DNA from: Acridotheres tristis
Lineage: Eukaryota; Chordata; Aves; Passeriformes; Sturnidae
NCBI GenBank assembly: GCA_037013685.1
Contig: CM072908.1
Coordinates: forward strand, 2,679,001 to 2,743,000
Direction of reading: 5' to 3'
DNA: 64,000 nucleotides
Positions 37,173 to 49,000 of the stretch are shown here, in pieces (positions within the stretch are counted from its first letter, which is position 1; every line of letters starts with the position of its first letter). The notes beneath the pieces are model-generated. The model was not told the origin of the DNA. It ran no database searches and saw nothing but the letters and a program-made list of their open reading frames with translations. The position numbers and the translations under genes were made by a program.

Positions 37173-38883
37173 GTCTGGGCTCCAGCCTCCTGGCTAGACT
37201 GGAGAAACTTCTAATTGAGTTCCTGAGCCTCCCCTCCCCTCCCTGCAGCTCAGCTGAAAAACGCCCTGGCTCCCAGCCATGCCCTTTCGCAGTGACCTTG
37301 CCTGCAAATAGCGCGCAGGAATTTTTACAGGCGCTGTGCACTTGGAAAAAGGGTTGGGGGGGGTGACAGCAGGGAGCTGGGGAGGGGGTGCTGGTCCCTC
37401 GGCTTTAAAAGCCAAATCCATCAGCTTTCCTTGTCAACTTCCTCCCCTTCCCTCCCCCCCAAAAAAACCCACTGAGCCCATGAATTGCAAATTTCGATTC
37501 ATTGTGCTTTCTCCTTTTTTACAATGCTATAGATTAATTTCTCTCTCTGATGGTATGACAGATTTTAAGACTCTAAACCAATCAGTTCCATCAATCTTTA
37601 AAGAGAATTGTTTTGTGTAGTGGCAGGATGATACACTGTGTGCTCAGGTTCCTTGCATGTAGATTTATTATATGACATGTATGTAAAAATATGTACTTAA
37701 AATGTAGGGAGCGTGTGTATGTATGGATGTATAAAAATGTTCCTACATCCAGTTATGCATGAACATAATGTAAAGTGATCCTGGTAATGGCTGTCTCCTT
37801 AGTGTATATACATAAAAAGCAGCAGCAACCACTGGCTAAAAATAACCCCAAATTCTTCTCTCAGATTACATCAATTAAACTTAGAACATTTGATGCAAAA
37901 AGTTGGGCTATTAAATTCTGGTTAAGAACCCCTGGTTCTGGGATACTGGGATGCAGGCTGTGGAAATCCGCAGGGCAGGGACAGAGGAGCCACCCGTGGC
38001 TGTGCCTGTGCCCAGGCGTGTGACGGCTCCTCCACCTCCTGTCAGCAGCACTAAGTCAAATTATGAGCTTTTCTGGGAGGGACGAGTATGACCCGTGTCA
38101 GCAGAGGTGTCAGAAGGGATATTCCTGCTGGAGCTGCGTCCTGCAGGCTCTTGGACCTGGGGATGTTCAGCACTTTGCAGGATCCTGCTGTTCACACGTT
38201 GCCACCTTGTTTTCAGTCCCCGAATCGCCTTGTGTAACGTGTCACTGGTATCACGCTCTTCAGGCGTGTGTTCAAACTTCATGGTACAAAAGGGAAAATT
38301 GATAATCTAGAAGTGGCTTTAATTAAAACTTGTTTTTCTTGTTCCTTCTGCCGTGTTTGTCTGGGGCAGCCCCACTCCCTGTAGTCAGCAAGCTGCTTTG
38401 CCTTGCTCTCAGAAGTTCAACTGTTGCAATCAAAGGTAATTTTGTTTGTGCAAGATACTCATCTCCAAAGGAAGGGCCAAGAATAGGGGTGAAAGAGAGG
38501 ACAGCAGGCTGATGACTTAAGTGTTCCTGTCAGGCCTTTCTGACAACCCCAATAATTCTTTAATGGCTTCCTAATAAAGGGTAACATCATTATGTCTGAG
38601 AGGTTTTTTGGATCACTCTTCTGCTCATTTGCTAAAGGGGATGAATAAGAAGTGGTCAAAACCAGCAGATCTCTGTTTGTGCCTCCATGCCGTGTTGAGA
38701 AGATGCTTCAATAGTGTCCAAGTCCTTTTTAGTTTTTTATACAAAAAGGGCATAACAGACTAAATTTCGCTGCACGTAAATTCAACTGCAAGATTCACCA
38801 GTACACATTATGCTCCTGGCACTTTTTGTGTAAGCACCCCAGAGTCTCCCCAGAGGGTTCTGATACCTGAGGGATCCAAAAGG

Positions 38884-38899
38884 AAAAAAAAAAAAAAAA
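38884..38899. repeat. Poly(A) tract, 16 bp
   Basis: A pure A16 run after aaaagg. It has no associated retroposed body. Confidence 0.85.
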
Positions 38900-41800
38900 T
38901 TCTTCTGTTGCAAGATAGAATTTGCTTAGTGTGACTTTCTCTGAGACATATGGTGCAGCAGCACCTGTTTTGTAAGTATGATCTCAGTGCAGAGAGAGCA
39001 GATCCTCGAGAATAGAGGAAATTTCTGCTCTCCTTCCCATAATTCCACCTGGCTGCCACCTGCTCCCACATTTAATTGGCCTTAGTCCCTTGGCTTCCCA
39101 CTCCGACCGCAGGGTAGGCAGGAGGAAGCAGAGACAGACAGTGAGTGTGCAAAGTGTTGTGGGGAAACAAAAGGGACTTGGAAAGAGCAGCTCAGGGAGA
39201 AGCTGGGCTGCTTTGTGTGAGCCTCATCATCCCTGGGGACACTGCACAGCTTCTTGTCCACCTGGGCCAAATAACCTCAGCAGTTCTACACCATCCACTG
39301 CTCCTGGGTACTGGACTGGTGGTTCTGAAGTTCCCACCTTTCAGTTTTGTAGCACAAGGCAGTGGTGATAACAGCTGGGAGTATCCAAGTGTAGCTGGCA
39401 GTGATGGAGCCACACACCAGGGATAAACATCCTGACAAAATTGAAGTGTTTATTTGCATGTGGATGTCACTGCTTGGTAATTCCCACCACATCTGGTTAC
39501 CACCACTGAGATTTGCCAGTAAAAAGGAGGGTGTTTTGCCTAGTTTTTCCCAGAACAAAGTGAGCATGGCTGGGAGACGAGCTTTGAGAAGCTGATACTT
39601 AACAGATTTCATTCCTCCTTGGCGGTGTTCACCCCACCCTGACGGAGTTCAACCACCTTTTTTCACTTACTTAGTATGACCACAGATATTTAACCACGGA
39701 TTCTTAGCTCAGTCTAACCACACTGGTAGCCGTGGTGAAGACGAGCAGCTTCGGAAGGAAAAGGTGGTAGTGACACACCAACCTGTGGGGATCTCTCTGC
39801 GGAGCTGAGCGCTTGCTCGAAACACTTCTTGTCTCTCTCTCTCTCTATTACGTGTGTACCCTGGATAGCGAGCTGGAGTTAGAGGCTCAGAACGTTGGAA
39901 ATAAGGAGTTTTTTATGAGGTGGGCCCTGAGTTACAGGCAGAGCTGGGACGGATCAAAGCAGTTCTTGGTAAAGCCAGGATTCCTGTCAGTATTGTGCTG
40001 TAAAGTCAGCGAGCTTTCCCATTCTGAGTGAGGCCTGCAGTTGCTTACTGTCTTACAACACATTCTGAAGTGTTCTCCATCCATTTTCTGCTGCTGAAAA
40101 TACTCAGGTCTGAACTATTCTGAGTTCCTGAAGCCCAGAATTTCACTGACACGTGTTAGGAGATGCTTCTCAAATAGCTCCAGGAAGCCTTTTTCCATCC
40201 TGAGGTTTTGCTTTTGCTGTGCAGTGGAGCTTGGGATTTCATTTCAGCACCTGCCTGGGGGTCAGTGGATGGGCACCTTCTCCCTCCCAGCGTGCAGGAA
40301 AAGGGAGGAGAAGGACATCCAGAGGAACAAAGTGGCTTAGGAGGTGTCCAGACTGTCTGCAGAGTGTGCTGGATAATCTGGGGCCATGACACACTCCCAG
40401 GCAGTGTGAGGTGGCTCTTGCTGATCTGCAGCATTAATTTAAGGTTCTTTCTATGTTAGTGCGCTTTCACTTCCTTTTCTAGAAAAACAGCAAACTGTAG
40501 CTGAACGCTCCTGTTAATGCCCTGTAGGCCCCTTGTGCAGCAGTGGGGAGAGTCTGTGGAAGGAGGAGATAAGAAAACCACCTCACTTGAATGAGAATTA
40601 ATTGCTTTTGCCTTGGTTCTGGAACATTCCTAAGTATAAGAGTAATGCTTACTTTAATATATAGACCAATATATGAAATTGTCTTTTTTCTCTGGGAGCC
40701 TTTGAATTTTCTTTAGTTCCTGCCTGCACAAGAGGTCAGAAAGTGCAGGAAGCAGGGCTGACTGAGCTTTCCACTGCTTACATGAAGGAATATGTGCACT
40801 GCTCTTCGGGTCCAATGCCCAGTTTTCAGTGTTTGGGACACTGCTGGATTTAGTGGAGGAAGGAAGAGACCAAGATGACCCTTGTTTAGCTCTCCCTCAG
40901 TGATCTGGCTTATAGCTTTTGCCTCTCACCCCTCAGTTCTTAATGGATTTTAGAACAGTTTAAGTAGTTAGACAATGATGGATGTGGAGGCTCACATGTC
41001 TGCACGTGTGGAGAAGTGGACATCCACAGGCAGTGTCCATAGCAGACATTCCAAGGTGAGCTGTCTTTTTTTTGTCAATCAGAACTTTAGAACAGCCTCA
41101 GTCCTGCTCTGTCTCACAGTTCCTGGGTACAGACGTGACCTGGGAGGGTGCAAACACACACACAGAGTGCATTGTTACACCTGTGCTGGGGCTGAAACAG
41201 AACTTGCACCATTACAGAAACCATTTCTATAAAATCTGCTCTTACAGTGCCTTTTTGTTTACTTTGAGGCTGCTTTACGCTGTAAATTGGGTTTAATGCA
41301 GTTCAGAATGCACTGCACAGTCCATCACCAGCCTCCAGGCACACAAATGGGAACATTCCCAGCTGTTTCCCAGTGAAGCTGATTTCCCCAGGCCCACCTC
41401 TGCCCCTGTCACGGAGCACAGAGGTGAGAGTGAAATGCAGTAGCAGAGCAGCAGGAGCTGCCCCTCTAAATCATGTCCCGGGCAGGCAGCACCGAGCAGC
41501 GCCGGTGCCAAGTGCGCGTTATCGGGGCAGATAAGGGAAGGTCAGTGCCCTCGGAGCTGTGTTTGCAGAGGTGTCTGCACAGTCAACACACATCTGCTTC
41601 TCTGCCTTCTCTTCACATTTAAAGCCCCAGGTAGAAGATCCCTGACTCTGCACAGAGGCAGCCAGGCAGCGCTCTGAGGATCTAAAGTTCCATGTGCTCC
41701 ATGGAATATCGTTAGTGAGGAGTCTCGCAGCCACTCCAGTGGAAGCTGGGACTAAGGATATGTAAATTTAATTCCTTTGCCACATAAATCCTCTGTAAGT

Positions 41801-43720
41801 ATGATCTAAATCGTGTTAATCCAGATCTGCAAAAAGGGGCCTTTCTTTTCCTTTTCTTTGGATTTAAACTCTTTGGAATAGGAGTTGCTTGTAAATGCGC
41901 GTGCTTGCAGCACTGTGCTCTTGTTAGAGGTCTGTAAAAACTTCTGCAGGGTCCCTGCTGAAAGAATGGGATCCATTGGAAGTTTTTAGAGAGAGAGCAG
42001 GGTCTTAGTGAACTGAGAATTCTTCCGTCTGCCAAGGAGGAAGTGAGGGCAGAGATAGCCTGGTGCTGTTTGATTGCAGAACAAAGAAGGAAGTCATTAG
42101 GCCACACCCTTTATGTGTTCCCTTCCCCTGCACGGATGTGAATTTCGGACTGAGACTTAAAGAATCCTAAAGGTAGGGGTGTTTTTGTGCCCTAGAAAAA
42201 CCAGACTGGATGGTAGAGTCCTCACGAGCTGCTGTGCACCCACTGAATCTGGGTTTGCTGCCAGCTGAAACAAGAAGTTACGCATGATTCTGTTTTTCTC
42301 CTTTCCATATTTCTTTTTTCCATTAGCTTTAGAGTCAGTTAATGTTTATACAGACTGAGTCACTCATCCCTACCCAGCCACCAAAGAATGCATTTAATTC
42401 ACAGCTCAAGAAGCAAACTGAATGTTTAAATTGACTCAACCTTTGTGGAGGCTTTGATCCATTCTGGAGCAGAGTGACTAAGTGAAACCAGGGGAAGTCA
42501 GATTGCAGTACCCAGCTCACGACTGTTGCTGTGGGATCATTTTCACAAAGAACCCTGAATATTACAGCACTTTGGGAGTGGCATCGGGGGTTCTGGGCTG
42601 GGACAATGGCTGCTTTCTGCAGGGCACCACAGTGCAAAATGACTGGGCAGCAGCCAGCAGCACAGACCTTTGGGGCTCTGCAGACTGCCTTTGGAAATGC
42701 CAGCCCCTTCCAGGCCTTGGATTTGGATACCTTGGAGGGATTGAATTTTCACAAAGCTCTGAATACACAGGCTCTGAAAAACAGAGGCACTGGAAACTTG
42801 TCCCGTGCAAAGCCTTGCTTGGTGCCTTTTTCAGAGTATGGTGTTAAAAAAAGTCAATCAAGCGTGGCCAAAGACCAAAGCAGTAAAAGAAGCCTTTTCT
42901 CTGTCGTCACCATCTCATCTGTCTGCCCTCAATCCCTCTTCCCCGTTATTCCTTACACTTGTGGAGCACTGAAGGATTTGAATGCAGCTGGATTTGAGGT
43001 GTAAATAACTAAGCTGTGTGTGGCTGGTTGTGGGAAGTATCCTGGATCTCTCCTCCAGGGACTCTGCAGTATGTGGAACGTGTCCTGTCCAGGCTGCAGT
43101 GCCATGCTCCTGTCCCCCACCACCATTCCATACTGAACCAAGGGCTCCAGAGCCTTGCAGAAAGGGGGTAAATTGTCTCTTTTGAGCCGTGCAATTCCCG
43201 TTGTACGTTTTCTGGGGAGCAGCCAGAAATCCCTGCACACTGCCTCTCTCTTCTCCCTCTTATGCACACTTTGTCTCTCTAGCTTTTCCCTTGCCTTTTG
43301 TGCCAAGAATGTGATGGGGGAAGGGGGAACCGCACAGGAAATGCCTCTTCTTTTCTCTAACGACATTTCCAGCTGCATTTGGATGGGAGAATTCGAGGAG
43401 GGGGAAAGCATCAAATCAGTGGAAAGTTGTTCAGCTGCCAAGTCAAACTGGTACATTTTAGCTCTGGAGACAGTAGAGCCTTTTCTCCTGAATTTTGGCC
43501 CATTTTTAAAGTTCCGTTTTTGGAAAAGCAGGGGGAAAAGAAGTTAGTGACATCAGTGCTCCTGGTTTTTATTTATATACGTATTTTTTTTCAGCAAAAA
43601 TGAAGCTAAATTGTAGCTTTACTTTTAAAGGTTGAAAGTGCAGTGGGGCTTAGGAAAGCTTAAGAAGGGTGATGCCTTTTTTTTTTTTTTCATAGCAAGG
43701 AATGCCCACCTGCCTCTCCA

Positions 43721-43750
43721 TCTTTTATCATCTTTTATTATCTTTTATCC
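43721..43750 (+). repeat. 10-bp tandem repeat, 3 copies
   Basis: Three consecutive units, tcttttatca, tcttttatta and tcttttatcc, form a 30-bp A/T-rich minisatellite. It follows a T14 tract by about 30 bp. Confidence 0.9.
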
Positions 43751-44038
43751 ATCCGGCCACCCACGTGCAGAGCCAGAATCTCCTGCTCTCATCTTCTCCT
43801 CCGTGTTGTTGTTCAGTAACTCTCCTGTCACACCTGGGGCATGGGCTGAAGCAACACCCTGCCATGCAGGATCAGCCCTTTTCCAGCAGCTGGGGATTGA
43901 TCCCTGCAAGGGTGGCCTCGCAATTTATGAGGTGCCAAGAATGCAGAGGGGGGTAGCTGCAAAGTGAAGATGTAGATAGGACAGGAGATGAAAGGTGTTC
44001 CAGCCAGACAACAGGATTTCTTCTCTTCATCTCAGTCC

Positions 44039-44060
44039 AAGGAGGAGGAGGAGGAGGAGT
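44039..44060 (+). repeat. (GGA)n microsatellite
   Basis: About seven GGA units give a purine-only run that can adopt triplex or tetraplex forms in vitro. Otherwise it is a simple microsatellite. Confidence 0.9.
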
Positions 44061-46019
44061 TCTCCCTGAGTTGTCTGAAGTGTTGCAGGAGATGGGCTTT
44101 GCCTGTGGCAGGCTAAATTTGGAGTTTATCTCTCTCCTTGGTTCGGTGCCCGTCATCCTGAGATCTTTTGTTCAACTCATGTTCAAACAATATTCTTTTT
44201 GTGGCCTGTGAGAGTAAAACTTGTGGTGGACCTAACAGAAGTGGCAGGCAAGCACCAGGATCATTCCAGTGGTGCCTGTTACAGTTTTAACAGCTCGAGT
44301 GCTGTGGATTTTGCAATTGTTTGCCATATAAACTGTGTTTCTTTGAGTAAGGTGCAGTGAGACATCAAAGCTCTGCAGCAGTTTTACCTTGTGAAAAAAA
44401 AATTTAAAAGGAGTAGGAAAGAAAAGGGGGGAAAAAAGCAGCTTGTTATTAGCAGCCTGGTTGTCTGCATTTAGAAAACCTATTAAAAATGCATCATGCT
44501 GAGGAGACAGTCTGCACAGTGTGTAAAAAAGATGGGTTGCAATAATTCTGTCGGTGTTTTGAACCACAGCCTCAGACGACATACACAGGATGGGGAAGGG
44601 GGGTTGGGAATAGAATTCTAAGAAAAGTTGTTTATTGCAGTGCAGTCCTATCCTGGACTGGAACCAAATGCGTGACTGTGCCAGGGTCACAGAGGAGCTG
44701 CAGCAGGAGAGAGGAAAAGGGGAGCAGGATGGTGGGGGGCAGGAGGAGAGCTCTCCCCTGAGCTGGGATGATGCTCTAGGGAGGGTACAGGAGAGCTGGG
44801 GTTGAGCTCAGCTGGATTGATCTCAATTTCTCTTGAGCTGGGGTAAATCAAAGCTGGATTTCTGGAAGTCACATGGCACTACATTGATGGGAATCTCCAA
44901 AATGACTTAACTGAAACACACGAGTTGTTTGATTCTTCTTCTCTCTGCATTTGTTAAGGTTAACAGGAGTGCACAGAGGGAACAGAATGTCTGGAGGAAG
45001 TGGAGGAGAAGTCCAGTCTGAATTCTCTGTGTTTGAGGGAGTGTGCTCTGCTCTGGATCCTGGTGAATGCCCTGGCACAGAGTTTCAGGTCACCACCAGC
45101 AGGGAAGGTGAATCAGTCACCTGCACAAGCATCATCTTTGTGCCCATGAGGGCTCTGATGCTGCCAGGGACACATATTGTGTGTTCAGTGTGCCACGGGC
45201 CTGGCCTGGATGATCTCAAATGTCTCTTCCACCCCGGTGATTCTGGTGGGGTCACAGGCACAGTGTGCAGCATCCCACACAACCCAGCTGCTGTCCCAGG
45301 GCTTTTCCCCCCCAAACCTGCAGTTGCTGATGAGTTTATTCTTTCCCTGGCAGCACAGAGGAGCAGATGGGTGTAGTGCAGTGCCAGCTTCTCTGGAGAT
45401 GCTCTGCAGCCTCCTGTCTCTGTGCTTAGAGAGAGGAGAGGGGAGGGGAGGGAGTGTTGGAGCTTCATCCTTTCCAGGGGTGAATCCCCATTTGCCCACA
45501 AAAGCCAGAGTCACTGAATTTGCCTGGCACAGGCTGTTTTCACAGCCCTGAGGGTGGATGTCCTCTCTGTGAGCAGTCTGCCCTTTTCCTTCTCCCCTCT
45601 GAAAATGCCGACTTCCTTTATCTCTCTGCTCCCAAGCCTCTGTGGCCCTGTGGTCCCTTTCTCCTTTCCAGACACACAGGGCAGGTCAGTGAGTGCCCAG
45701 GGTGGGCTGGGCTGGTGTTTCCTGCAGATTGGGAGGAAAGGAGCAGCAAGGGAGCTCAGAGCCTGCCCCTGCTGATAGCAGGAATTGTTTTCACTTGGCA
45801 TTTCCATACTGCAGCTGTGCTGTTCTTCTTACCTAACATTGCAGAATAATTGTGATATAGCAGGGCTTGGAGTTTACTTTCTCTGGTGTTTTTGAAATCT
45901 TTTTATTCAAAGGTTTGAAGCTTCTTGTGTTGAAAGGCAACTGAATTACTGCAGAAAGCCTTAAATTGTGATAAATAATTTTTTCAATTTATTACTTTGT
46001 CGCTCTCTGTCTGCTTCAG

Positions 46020-46077
46020 TTTTTTGTACTATGATCTTTATAAACGTGCACTAAAGGAGCATATCAGGGTCCACAAG
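46020..46077 (+). CDS. Candidate 58-bp exon encoding half of a C2H2-like zinc finger (partial)
   Basis: The acceptor is strong: a pyrimidine run gtcgctctctgtctgcttcag ends at 46019. The donor AAG/GTATTC at 46078 is weaker. After one leading base the exon reads FLYYDLYKRALKEHIRVHK, then leaves in phase 0. The segment L-K-E-H-I-R-V-H matches the helix end of a C2H2 finger (L-x2-H-x3-H), and the basic YKRALKEH helix suits such fingers. The two cysteines would have to lie in the upstream exon. The leading T could complete a TGT codon if that exon ended in TG, giving C-x13-H against the usual x12, which is a slight oddity. No partner exons were found, so the gene is not named. Alternatives are a fossil exon or a chance open segment. 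Confidence 0.35.
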
Positions 46078-49000
46078 GTATTCTCTCACAGCCTCTCCAC
46101 TCAAAACTTCATTTTAACATTGGGGACAGTCTCCTGCTCTTGCAAGCATAAATTCCTTTGGCTTAGATAAGGGACAACTGTCTGATGGCTACACGTGGCC
46201 TTGGACACACAGCTGAGCAGTTCTGCTCCTGCACAGCAGGTTAGGGCACAGATCTGAATTGTAGAAGAAGTGGGGTTTATTCTTGTATTTGCTTTTTGTG
46301 GCAAATTATTGTGTCCTCTTATGTCTCTTTCTCCAGCTGCAGAAAGTCATTTGTAAATGTGTTTAATTTATGTGCATTTTGGTGTCTGCAGTCACACACG
46401 AGTGAGGTGTGTGGTGATATTGTAACCTGTTGTGAGGTTCTTTAGTGCCATTCTGGGCACGTTATTCCTTCTGCTGTGCTTGATTAATAATCTCTGATGG
46501 GTGCTGTTTCATAATGTCATTATTTGATATATGCTGGAGGAGTTGGTGGGGAGCAGAGGGCACAGGATTGTGTTGCCTTCCTGGACAGATCTCAGTGGAC
46601 AGATGGGACTGTGCCTTTCTCCTGAGCAGTTCAGAGCAGTACCTTGAAGTATCAGATGTGCTTGGCAGCCTGAGGGTATCCTGGACATTTCTTTCCATGT
46701 CTCCGTGTTTCTCTTGAGTCTGCCCTGGGCCAGGCTGTGTTTGTGGAGCTGGAGCCTGGCTCAAACTCGCTGTTATGTCGGTTTCTATGGAGGAAAAAAA
46801 AAACACACGGGTTGCCAGACCTGGAAGAGTATTAAAAAAGGAGAAGAAGGAAGTGGAGGGAGGGTGGTGAGGGGAGTGTGAGGTGGAGAAGAAATGTGAT
46901 CCTCTTGTGCTCTGAAGGTGGAATCTTGATTTCACCCCTCTCTCCCCGTTTTTTAATTGTGAGGGGTGAGTTTTGCCAAGTCAGACTGGAATCCGTGTGT
47001 CTTTAACTGAGGGCTGTTCCCAGCAGGGAGGGAATGAACCATGGAACCAGGAGCATGAAGTGAATTCAGTGGGGGGCTGGACCCAGCTGGTGTGGGAGCA
47101 CGTTGGGGTCCAGCAGCACAAAGGTGATTTCTGCCAGAGCCTCTGGGTGAGCTGCAGAGCTGGGGGTGCTTGGAGCCAGTGCTTCGTGCTTGTGCTTCCA
47201 AACCCTCCCTTGCCTTCCTCAGGTTTTTCAGTCGGTCTCGACAAAGCTCTGTGCTCTGCTTTTTTAGGAGTAGTTTCAAGCTGCTCCCCCTCTCTTCCCA
47301 TCCACACTGTGGGTTACATTTCAGTAGGTGTGTTTCAAGTGGCTCGGTAGCAACCTCTGGCATCAGATAAAAGCCCCTGCACCGTTGCTGTTAATGGCAC
47401 TGAGTGGGTTTTATCATCTCCTCTCCATCTGCCTGGAGCAGGAGACATCTCTTAAGATCCTGACTCCAGGGAGTTGTTGGAGGTTCCTGTAAAGCAGCGA
47501 GGCCTGGGCGGGCTGCAGGGGAACCACAGCACATCAACAAGAAATCACCTGCCCCCACACTCATCCAGCCTCTTGAGGAAATGTCCATTTTGAAATGTCT
47601 TCATAGCTGTGTGCTGGGATGATGCCTGAAATTGTTTTGGATGGGTTTGTAGCTTTGTGTTGCTGTGTCCCTAAAGGAGAGACCGCCCCCCCAACCTCAT
47701 TTCACTCATCAAAACAGCCCCAGACAAGAGCTGGTGGTGTCTCTGCAGGCTCCCAAACCTCAGACTAGAAGGAAATCCTGGGATCTTCAGGTGTCATTCC
47801 AGTAATTCAGACTCGGACTGAGGTGGTTGAGATTTGGAAGCTTGTTTTGTGACCAGGCTTGGAGCTGGCTTCCAGGGAGGCTGTGAGCAATTTATGGTTT
47901 TGTGCACTAACCAGACAGAATTTCTGTGGGTTTTTTTCCCCCCTGAGTTTTGGTTTTATTGGCTTCAGAAATAGTCACAGGACATATACAGGCATCTATA
48001 GCTGAAGTGAAAAAACCCTTAGTGCAGTTTCTCACGGTAGACTGTTCAATTGTTCCTCATTATAGGGAATATTCCCTCCTTTGAGACCTAAAGGTACATC
48101 TCTCAGAAATGCTGAGTCATAGAACTTTGGTGTCTTTGCCTTTAAAAGAAATCCCCAGCTCTGGTTTGTGTAAACTTTCGGGTGCTGATAAAAGTGTGTC
48201 ACATTTGAGGCTCTTCTTGCTTCCACATTTTATATTCTAAACCAAGACAAATCAAGGAACAACTTCTGTGCTCTGTGGGCATAATTATTTGCACCTTAGG
48301 GCTCAGTATAATTGCTTTTACAGGTAGATCATGTTCTCAGAAATATTCAAAAAGCATGCTCTATTTGATATATTGCCTTTACAGAGAGATTATTTTCTAA
48401 AAAAGGAGAAGGAATCCATCAGAATCTTGCACATGAGTGGGTCTTAAGATAAATATATATTTGCCCCAAGCAGCCCAGTGTGTCTTTTTCTTTTCACTAA
48501 AGAGAGGTAATTTTATTTTCAAACAGTGCTCATTGAATGTTGGTATTTTTACCTGGAGAAAAGATGGGTGAAAGGCCAGGACAGCCCAGGGGACCCTCAC
48601 CTGCCTGGCAGTGGGAGGGAGTCTGTGCTGAGCAAAAAATGCAATGAGCTCACAGGGGATTTTATTGTTGGTGTTGTTTGAGGGGTCCACACATCTATTT
48701 TAGTATCTGGCTGTTCCCACTGGGTGTCCTGTGGGATGTCCTGACACTTCTGCACAGTGTCACTGTGAGCAGCACTGTAACTGCAGCCCTGAGAAGATCC
48801 TGGGAAATGTGCAGCTCCTCCATATAATACTTGGTTTTAGAACAAAGCCTGGAACACTTAACCACATTTCCCCTTTTATTTTGACAGTTCAGACACTGAC
48901 CACAGGAAAGGCAGTTCCAAACATCTTAATTGCAGCCTGGGCTGGAGGAAGTGGCATTTCTGTTTAAATCCTCCTCCTTGCAGCAGAGTGGCCCTGGACT

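Larger units (their letters stand above)
37173..46019. other. Non-coding sequence
   Basis: No gene is recognised. Just downstream of the CpG island lies a G-rich stretch (37354-37391) and a pyrimidine-rich one at 37220-37248. A tracts or simple repeats are at 38884-38899 (A16), 39833-39846 (TC)n, 43677-43690 (T14), 43721-43750 (10-bp x3) and 44039-44060 (GGA)n. The strongest donor-like site preceded by an open ATG frame is at 41055-41060 (ccaag/gtgagc) with the frame starting at 40975; no protein similarity is recognised. Confidence 0.55.

Noticed and set aside
36354..37341. Long open frames on both strands across the CpG island (up to 222 codons)
   Set aside because: High G+C removes stop codons in all frames. 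No start context, domain or splice structure supports one strand over the other.
38969..41805. Shared 14-mer tgtaagtatgatct at about 38970 and 41793
   Set aside because: Identity does not extend beyond the donor-like word; chance match, not a duplicated exon.
46399..46449. Acceptor-like site followed by SHTSEVCGDIVTCCEVL then stop, downstream of the zinc-finger exon
   Set aside because: Phase and cysteines tempt a link to the 46.0 kb exon, but it stops at once and lacks finger spacing; probably chance.
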